DNA from: Thermoflexus sp.
GTDB lineage: Bacteria; Chloroflexota; Anaerolineae; B4-G1; DUEL01
Reading direction: 5' to 3'
DNA length: 7,248 nucleotides
Assembly: GCA_028276215.1 (NCBI GenBank)
Contig: JAPYWT010000119.1
Location: 1-7,248 of the forward strand
Notes under the pieces: generated by a model
Databases searched by the model: none
Told to the model about the DNA's origin: nothing
The model's input: only the letters and a program-made list of their open reading frames with translations
Position numbers and translations under genes: made by a program
Part shown: in pieces, positions 1 to 4,853 of the stretch
Position numbering within the stretch: the stretch's first letter is position 1
How the letters are laid out: the number at the start of each line of letters is the position of its first letter

Positions 1-855
1 AGCCCACTGGAGCACGATGCGGGCGTCCGGCCCGCCGAAGACAGCCCCGTCCGGCGGGCTCAGCAGGGGCGGCGGCGGATAGGGCAGAATGGGCGTCGGC
101 GTGGCGTAGGGGTTGGGGGTGGGCGTCGGCGTGGGCATCGGCGTCCCCAGCGGGATGATCAACGGCTGGTTGACCCGGATGACATCCGAGCCCGCAGGAA
201 TTTCCGGATTCGCCGCCCGGATCAGGGAGACGGTGACACTGTACTTCTGCGCAATGGAGATGAGCGTCTCCCCCGGAGCGACGACGTGGATGATGTAGTC
301 GCCCGGCGTAGGGGTCGGCGTGACTGTCCCCGGCAGGGGAGAGGGCGTCGGGGTGGGACGGGCCGGGGGGATGAGCAGCACCTGCCCGATCTGCAACGCG
401 TCCGGGTTGATGCCCGGATTCAGGGCGACGATTTCCTCCACCGTCGTATCGTACCGGACCGCGATGGAAGAGAGGGTGTCGTTCGGCTGGACCTGGTGGG
501 CCCGGGGCGGCAGAGGGGTGGGCGTGGGCGTCTCGGTGGGCGTGGCGGTGGGGGTCGCTGTGGCCGCAGGCGTCGCCGTCCGGGTTGGGGTGACGGTGGG
601 CGTGGGGGACGGGAACACCTGGGGGAACAGAAGTGGCCCCAGGAGCCAGTACGCCGTCCCCAGGACCAGCAACGCCACCGCAAAGGCCGCCACCCAGAAC
701 CCCCAATGGGAATGGCGGACCGGCGCCACCGACGGCTGAGTTTCCGCCTCCGCCAGTGCTTCCGTCAGCGGCGCGCCGCAGATGATGCATGTTCGGGCCC
801 GGGCCGAGACCTTCGTCCCGCACGCCGGGCATGTTCGGGATTGCTCCTCACTCAT
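1..855 (-). CDS. Zinc-ribbon, single-pass membrane protein with two LysM domains (3' end outside window)
   Basis: The reading frame is open for 285 codons from the ATG at 855 to the window edge, so the C-terminus is missing. Residues 9-26 form a short zinc ribbon (CPAC and CIIC pairs). One hydrophobic segment follows at about 51-76, then a Thr-Pro-rich linker (83-117), a LysM domain (about 119-164), a second TP linker, and a second LysM domain (about 187-236) with the usual xGETLxSIAxKYxV pattern. A third Pro-rich stretch leads into what looks like the start of an Ig/Fn3-like domain (SPPDGAVF near 266-273, ending LQW). LysM domains bind peptidoglycan or other N-acetylglucosamine polymers, so the likely topology is zinc ribbon inside and LysM outside at the cell wall. 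The TP linkers come from GC-rich hexamer-like repeats at about 91-144 and 514-609. No Shine-Dalgarno is visible upstream; the leader is the heptamer array at 856-930. Domain calls are firm; the precise role is unknown. Confidence 0.9.
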   Translation of the reverse strand, partial: MSEEQSRTCPACGTKVSARARTCIICGAPLTEALAEAETQPSVAPVRHSHWGFWVAAFAVALLVLGTAYWLLGPLLFPQVFPSPTPTVTPTRTATPAATATPTATPTETPTPTPLPPRAHQVQPNDTLSSIAVRYDTTVEEIVALNPGINPDALQIGQVLLIPPARPTPTPSPLPGTVTPTPTPGDYIIHVVAPGETLISIAQKYSVTVSLIRAANPEIPAGSDVIRVNQPLIIPLGTPMPTPTPTPNPYATPTPILPYPPPPLLSPPDGAVFGGPDARIVLQWA

Positions 856-930
856 TGGTCAGTCGGTGGTTGGTAGACTGGTAAATTGGTCATTGGTCAT
901 TGGTCATTCGGTCATTGGTCATTGCGTCAT
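856..930. repeat. Degenerate heptamer tandem array, unit TGGTCAT
   Basis: Ten contiguous units of 7 or 8 bases are read on the plus strand. The best copies are the three identical TGGTCAT units at 887-907 and another at 916-922. Variants are TGGTCAG (856-862), TCGGTGGT (863-870), TGGTAGAC (871-878), TGGTAAAT (879-886), TCGGTCAT (908-915) and TGCGTCAT (923-930). The array fills the 63-base gap between the HD gene and the LysM gene and also includes the last three sense codons and the stop of the HD gene. On the coding strand the unit reads ATGACCA, so every good copy carries an overlapping ATG and TGA. Degeneracy rises toward the LysM gene, as if that end were older. Confidence 0.9.
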
Positions 931-1488
931 TCCGTCCAGCCCCAGTTCCGTCGCGATGGACTGCATGGCCTCCAGGACGACGCCGACGTGCTCCCAGAGG
1001 TCCACGCCCAGAAGCGCCGCGCCTTCCTCGGCCGCGCCCCGGTCGGCGCCCGCCGCGAACCGCTTGTCCTTCCACTTGTTCTTGACGCTTTTGACCGTGA
1101 TCTGGCGGATGTCTTTGGACGGGTGGACCAGCGTCACGGCGACGATGAGGCCGGTCAGGTCGTCCACCGCGTAGAGGGCCTGCTCCATTCGGCTCTCGCG
1201 GGAGACGCCGGTCCGCTCGGCGGCGTGGGAGAGGACGGCGCGGACAACGTCCTCGGGCCAGCCCTGCTCCCGCAGGATGCGGGCACCGGTCAGCGGGTGG
1301 TCGTCGGGGAAGCGCTCGTAGTCAAAGTCGTGCAGCAGCCCCACGGCGGCCCACTTCTCCTCGTCCTCGCCGAAACGGCGGGCGTAGGCCCGCATCGCCG
1401 CCTCCACGGCCAGCATGTGCTTGATCAGGTTCGGGTTCTGGACGTACTCGGTGACCAGTTTCCAGGCGTTCTCTCGGGTTGGCTGCAT
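919..1488 (-). CDS. HD-domain metal-dependent phosphohydrolase
   Basis: The protein has 189 residues. It matches the small HD/HDIG hydrolase family that opens with NLIKHMLA and continues to GLLHDFDYE. Probable metal ligands visible are His24, His53-Asp54 (the HD pair), His64 (DDHP), His88 (LSHA) and Asp108/Asp109 (AVDDLTG). Family members hydrolyse phosphate esters such as nucleotides in the cytoplasm; the substrate here cannot be read from the sequence. The start at 1488 is preferred over upstream in-frame extensions because a strong AGGAGG sits 5 bases upstream, and a longer version would translate the heptamer array and run against the DUF218 gene. The last codons (Met-Thr-Gln-stop) lie within the TGGTCAT array, so the C-terminus appears to have been set by repeat sequence. 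It probably follows the DUF218 gene in the same transcript, 70 bases downstream. Confidence 0.9.
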   Translation of the reverse strand: MQPTRENAWKLVTEYVQNPNLIKHMLAVEAAMRAYARRFGEDEEKWAAVGLLHDFDYERFPDDHPLTGARILREQGWPEDVVRAVLSHAAERTGVSRESRMEQALYAVDDLTGLIVAVTLVHPSKDIRQITVKSVKNKWKDKRFAAGADRGAAEEGAALLGVDLWEHVGVVLEAMQSIATELGLDGMTQ

Positions 1489-1493
1489 GGGAA

Positions 1494-1499
1494 CCTCCT
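1494..1499 (-). promoter_or_regulatory. Strong Shine-Dalgarno for the HD gene
   Basis: The minus strand reads AGGAGG, 5 bases before the ATG at 1488. It fixes the start of the HD gene and lies just downstream, in the sense direction, of the GAAACGT array. It contrasts with the LysM and methyltransferase genes, whose array-filled leaders show no such site. Confidence 0.85.
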
Positions 1500-1501
1500 G
1501 G

Positions 1502-1559
1502 GAAACGTGAAACGTGAAAACGTGAAACGTGAAACGTGAAACGTGAAAACGTGAAGCGT
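1502..1559. repeat. Heptamer tandem array, unit GAAACGT
   Basis: Eight head-to-tail units on the plus strand: GAAACGT at 1502-1508 and 1509-1515, an 8-base GAAAACGT at 1516-1523, GAAACGT at 1524-1530, 1531-1537 and 1538-1544, GAAAACGT at 1545-1552, and GAAGCGT at 1553-1559. This is the least diverged of the three arrays. It occupies 58 bases, nearly all of the gap between the DUF218 stop and the HD ribosome binding site, and its final base is the last base of the DUF218 stop codon. The sequence is A-rich compared with the flanking genes. It has no inverted symmetry suited to a hairpin and no spacers, so it is neither a terminator nor a CRISPR array. Confidence 0.95.
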
Positions 1560-2215
1560 CAAAATATTGGAATCGGGTCGCCCAGGACGGGAAGGGGGCG
1601 GCGAATCCACAGGTCCCACCAGGCCAGCCAGAGGGCCGGGACCTCGCGGGCCTGGTAGCGGCGGATGTGGATGTAGGGCCGCCGGTCCGCCACATAGCCC
1701 ACCGCGTCCAGCCCCAGCCCGTGGCAGGTATAGAGGGCGCGCGGCAGGTGGTACCGCTGAGTGACCACCACCACCTCCGTCAGGCCGAAAATGGCCTTCG
1801 CCCGGTAGCAGGTGTCGTAAGTGCGCCGCCCGGCGTAGTCCAGGACAATGTCCTCCTCCGGCATCCCCAGCGCCAGGGCCACCTCCCGCATCTTCTCCGG
1901 CTCGTTGTAGTGGACGAAGCGGTTGTCGCCGCTGAAGAGCAGTTTCCGCACCCGCCCGGCCCGGTAGAGGTCCACCGCCGCCGCCACCCGGTCCCGCAGG
2001 ATGTCGCTGGGGGTGCCGTCGGGCCAGTAGCCCGCGCCGAAGACCAGCGCCACGGGGCGCTCGGGCACCGCCGCCGGGTCGGTGTAGATGACCCCCCGGT
2101 AGCGCACCGTCAGCGTCCAGAGGGTCCAAGCCCCGACCGCACCCAGAGCGGAGAGCAGGAGAACGCAGGCCAGCGCGGGCTTAACTCTGTTTTTGAAAGT
2201 ACTTCCGGGGGACAT
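1559..2215 (-). CDS. DUF218 (SanA/YdcF/ElyC-like) membrane-anchored protein
   Basis: The 218-residue protein has an N-terminal hydrophobic anchor at about 13-35 followed by a DUF218 core at about 54-175. Recognisable family blocks are VFGAGYWPDGTPS (58-70) with ILRDR after it, LLFSGDN (92-98), the YNEP segment (103-106), RRTYDTCYRAK (130-140) and VTQRYHLPRA (151-160). This is the SanA-type version, with an Arg-rich strip after the core. SanA and ElyC of enterobacteria are linked to envelope integrity and peptidoglycan or lipid-carrier metabolism; the reaction is not firmly known, and the role here is inferred. The only plausible start is the ATG at 2215, which overlaps the end of the restriction endonuclease gene by 35 bases, so translation may be coupled. 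No good ribosome binding site is close to it. Confidence 0.88.
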   Translation of the reverse strand: MSPGSTFKNRVKPALACVLLLSALGAVGAWTLWTLTVRYRGVIYTDPAAVPERPVALVFGAGYWPDGTPSDILRDRVAAAVDLYRAGRVRKLLFSGDNRFVHYNEPEKMREVALALGMPEEDIVLDYAGRRTYDTCYRAKAIFGLTEVVVVTQRYHLPRALYTCHGLGLDAVGYVADRRPYIHIRRYQAREVPALWLAWWDLWIRRPLPVLGDPIPIF

Positions 2216-3131
2216 GGGTCAGCACAATCGGCTCCAGCAGGTCCAAATGCCGGAGATTTATGAAATAGTGGCAATTCTCCACCAGACGCTGGAAATCCCG
2301 CCTGCGGGCCAGCCATCCGCCCCCGTCGGCGAAGTTGACGAAGACCCGGTTCTCCCGATTGCGGCTGTTGGAGCGGCGGATGTCATCGTACGCCGTCTCC
2401 ATATCCCGGGCCTTGGTGCTCTGGCCGCTGCTGGTGGTCTCCTGAAAAGAGCACATCAGAATCACCCAGGGATCATCCAGCGAGGGCACGGCGAAGTCTA
2501 CATTCACGTTGACGAAGCGGGACCGGCCCTGCTCAAAACCGACCCCGTACCGCTCCCGGATGCCCTCCAATCGGCCGCGAATACAGGCCTCCACCCGATA
2601 CCCCTTCCGACCGCTATAGGTGCCAATCAGTGCGCGCTTATACCGGACCCTGCGGGCCGCCACGGAGCCGGCGGCAATTTCCCGGAAATTCAGCGCTTCC
2701 AGATAGTAGCGCGGAATAACGGCCTGCAATTCTGCATCGCGGACGCCGTCCATGAGCAAATGAGCGACCGCCGATGCGAAATCCGGGTCTGCTTGAATCC
2801 GGCGGGTGATTTGCTGCATCGTCCACTCCCGGTCCAGCGGAACCGGAATCCGCCCAATCTGGCGGAGCAGGGAGATAATTCGCAGAAACTTTTCCTCCGA
2901 AAGTTCCACCTCGCGCAGGATAAATTCCAGGGCTCCCTCCTGCTCCCGTAGCAGGGCCGCCAGCGAATCCGGGCTCATCATGCTTTTCTCCGTCACGCCG
3001 TACTGTTCCGCCAGCCGGAGCAGACGGTCCACCTCCTGGTCAATCTCCTGCTCCAGTTCGTTGTCCACGTAGAAAATGGTGATAGAGTTCCAGGCTTCCT
3101 CAAAAGAGAGTTTACGAGGCGTCTGCGTCAT
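2181..3131 (-). CDS. Probable type II restriction endonuclease, partner of the adjacent methyltransferase
   Basis: The protein has 316 residues. I do not recognise a named enzyme. The call rests on position (it overlaps the 3' end of a DNA methyltransferase gene by 20 bases) and on a nuclease-like core at about 205-300: a strand with Asp212 (NVNVDFAV), a hydrophobic strand (WVILMCSF, 222-229), then ETTSSGQSTKAR (231-242), then VFVNFADGGGW (263-273). This order of Asp strand, hydrophobic strand ending in a polar cluster, SSG-type turn and DGxGW strand recalls DpnII/MboI-like PD-(D/E)XK nucleases. The expected catalytic Glu is not at its usual place in the strand; Glu231 could substitute. The N-terminal 150 residues are helical and charged. 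Hand counts of four 60-base lines gave 48-58% GC, lower than most neighbours, which suggests separate acquisition. A GGGGGTGG ribosome binding site precedes the ATG inside the MTase gene. Confidence 0.62.
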   Translation of the reverse strand: MTQTPRKLSFEEAWNSITIFYVDNELEQEIDQEVDRLLRLAEQYGVTEKSMMSPDSLAALLREQEGALEFILREVELSEEKFLRIISLLRQIGRIPVPLDREWTMQQITRRIQADPDFASAVAHLLMDGVRDAELQAVIPRYYLEALNFREIAAGSVAARRVRYKRALIGTYSGRKGYRVEACIRGRLEGIRERYGVGFEQGRSRFVNVNVDFAVPSLDDPWVILMCSFQETTSSGQSTKARDMETAYDDIRRSNSRNRENRVFVNFADGGGWLARRRDFQRLVENCHYFINLRHLDLLEPIVLTHVPRKYFQKQS

Positions 3132-4782
3132 TTTCCACCCCCAGCAGTTTCGCCGCTTTCAGGGCCTTGCCCCAGGTCGGGAACGCCTCCAGGAACGGCT
3201 CCAGCCCGTACCGGCTCATCTGACGGACGTCGTCCGGAGTCGGGAGACGGCCCAGTTGTCGGGCAATCTCCCGCAGTTCCAGTTGCAGGGCCTTTTTGTT
3301 GTAGCGGGGGCGCGGGCGCGGCACCGGCGGGCGGTAGACGTCGCCCCAAACCTCCACCTGGGCCAGTTTCTCCCGGGTAATGGCCACATAGGTTGGATCA
3401 ATGTCTATGGCGATGTACCGGCGCCCCAGCCGGGCCGCCACCACCGCCGTTGTGCCCGTCCCGGCCAGCCCGTCCAGAACGATGTCCCCCGGATTGGTGG
3501 ACAACCGGATAATCCGCTCCATCAGCGCGTCCGGCAACTGGCACGGGTGATAATCCCGGTGGCGCCGGTGCTTGATCCGGTGGACGTCCCACCAGATGTC
3601 CGTCAGCGGCTCCTTCTGGTCGTCCCCCCGCGCCTTCCGCCACCGGATACAGGACGAACGGAGACAGTAAAAGCGGGCATCTATCTCCCCCACGTCCTCG
3701 TAGTTGAACGTGAAATCGGTGGGGTGCTTCGTGTAGAAGAGAAGGGCATAATGGGCCGGCATCACCTTCCCGCGCGGCTCGGAAAGGGCGTCCCAGACAA
3801 TCCAGTTCTGGAAATACAGGCGACGGTTCAGGTACGCCGCGTGGTACATCCCCCAGCGGGGCAGGTTCAGGACGTAGAGAGAACCGGTGGGCTTCAGGAT
3901 GCGAACATACTCATCCAGCCAGGCGTTGCACCACTCCAGATAGACTTCCCGGTCCTTCTCGTCGTCGTAGGTCGTATAGGCCTTGTCCAGATTGTACGGC
4001 GGGTCGGCGAAGACCAGGTCCACCGACTCGTCCGGGAACGTCCTCAGGACTTCCAGGATGTCTCCCTGAATGACGGTGTTGACGGGCAGGTTGTTTTCGG
4101 GCAGGATAAATCCTGTGCTACGTGGACTGAGCAGGCCGGGGAGCGGCGCCATTCGGTACCGGACGGGCCCTTCAGCGGTCCGGGCCTCTCCCGGCCGGGC
4201 CAGTCGTTCGGCCGGGCCGATCATGCCTTCCAGCGCCGCGGCGTCCTCCGGACGGCCGGTGGGAGAGACCATCCGCAGCAGCGTTTCCAGGACGGGAGCG
4301 GAGAGACCGGTGTAGTTGTTTCCCGGCGGCAGGTCCTTCCAGACGTCCGAAATGGCGACGCCCTCCGGGTGCATCAGGTGGCTCTTCCCGCCCCAATCCC
4401 GCAGCGGCTTCCCGCACGCCCGACAGTATCGGTGTGGGAAACGGACGCGGGAAATCTGGAACGTCTCGCCTTTGGCGAACATCAGGAGCGCCGCGTGGAC
4501 GGACGGGAGACGGCTTCCCAGCCGCAGGGCCGACTCCACGGCAATCCAGTACTTGAAGCGCAGACGGCCATCCAGGTGGACGCCCAGGTCCGGCAGGTTT
4601 TCGGGGACGCCCTGGACGAAGAGCAGGCCACCCTCCCGCAGGGCCCGGGCGGCCGCGTCCGCACAGGAGACCCACCGCTCCGTCGTGTCGGTCCCCGTCA
4701 CCAGAACGACGAAATCCAGAGACCCCTCCGGAGCCTCCGCCAGCGCCGAAACCAGTTCCTCACCCGCCAGATACCTGACCAT
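3112..4782 (-). CDS. Beta-class DNA (N4-cytosine/N6-adenine) methyltransferase with a decayed N-terminal MTase copy
   Basis: The protein has 556 residues and is predicted to methylate its partner nuclease's site using AdoMet. The active domain is about 234-475 in beta order: GDILEVLRTFPDESVDLVFADPPY with catalytic DPPY at 260-263, LKPTGSLYVLN (297-306), a target-recognition region, TDIWWDV (394-400), HPCQLP (412-417) and the AdoMet-binding DGLAGTGTT (437-445, in place of the usual DPFxGSGTT). Residues 1-175 repeat this plan without DPPY and stop before the glycine motif; they carry CRAC plus two His (120-138) and SDVWKDL (145-151). Residues about 497-548 resemble a homing-endonuclease-associated repeat (LGRLPTPDD, then FPTWGKALKAAKLLG). 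Start: ATG 4782 is chosen over an in-frame TTG at 4812, which would translate the heptamer array. No clear Shine-Dalgarno is visible. The nuclease gene overlaps its end by 20 bases; no controller gene is seen. Confidence 0.92.
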   Translation of the reverse strand: MVRYLAGEELVSALAEAPEGSLDFVVLVTGTDTTERWVSCADAAARALREGGLLFVQGVPENLPDLGVHLDGRLRFKYWIAVESALRLGSRLPSVHAALLMFAKGETFQISRVRFPHRYCRACGKPLRDWGGKSHLMHPEGVAISDVWKDLPPGNNYTGLSAPVLETLLRMVSPTGRPEDAAALEGMIGPAERLARPGEARTAEGPVRYRMAPLPGLLSPRSTGFILPENNLPVNTVIQGDILEVLRTFPDESVDLVFADPPYNLDKAYTTYDDEKDREVYLEWCNAWLDEYVRILKPTGSLYVLNLPRWGMYHAAYLNRRLYFQNWIVWDALSEPRGKVMPAHYALLFYTKHPTDFTFNYEDVGEIDARFYCLRSSCIRWRKARGDDQKEPLTDIWWDVHRIKHRRHRDYHPCQLPDALMERIIRLSTNPGDIVLDGLAGTGTTAVVAARLGRRYIAIDIDPTYVAITREKLAQVEVWGDVYRPPVPRPRPRYNKKALQLELREIARQLGRLPTPDDVRQMSRYGLEPFLEAFPTWGKALKAAKLLGVENDADAS

Positions 4783-4783
4783 A

Positions 4784-4853
4784 GCCTGCAATCTGCAACC
4801 CGCAATCCGCAATCAGCAATCAGCAATCAGCAATCTGCAATCTGCAATCTGCT
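4784..4853. repeat. Heptamer tandem array, unit ATCWGCA
   Basis: Ten exact 7-base steps are read on the plus strand: GCCTGCA (4784-4790), ATCTGCA (4791-4797), ACCCGCA (4798-4804), ATCCGCA (4805-4811), three identical ATCAGCA (4812-4832), two ATCTGCA (4833-4846) and ATCTGCT (4847-4853). Two sub-variants, ATCAGCA and ATCTGCA, cluster in blocks, which suggests local duplication of units. The array fills the 70-base gap between the peptidase-like gene's stop codon (4853-4855) and the methyltransferase ATG (4782); its last base is shared with the stop. It forms essentially the entire leader of the methyltransferase gene. Confidence 0.95.

Noticed and set aside
91..609. GC-rich hexamer-like repeats in the LysM gene as separate repeat elements
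   Set aside because: They are explained as codons for the Thr-Pro linkers between the membrane segment and LysM domains, a usual feature in such surface proteins.
856..930. CRISPR array
   Set aside because: Repeat units are 7 bases with no spacers between them; the same holds for the arrays at 1502-1559 and 4784-4853.
1489..1695. N-terminal extension of the HD gene across the GAAACGT array
   Set aside because: The extension is repeat-coded and overlaps the end of the DUF218 gene; the AGGAGG at 1494-1499 fixes the start at 1488.
4783..4812. TTG at 4812 as methyltransferase start
   Set aside because: It would add ten residues coded by heptamer repeats and has no ribosome binding site; ATG 4782 begins directly before the conserved fold.
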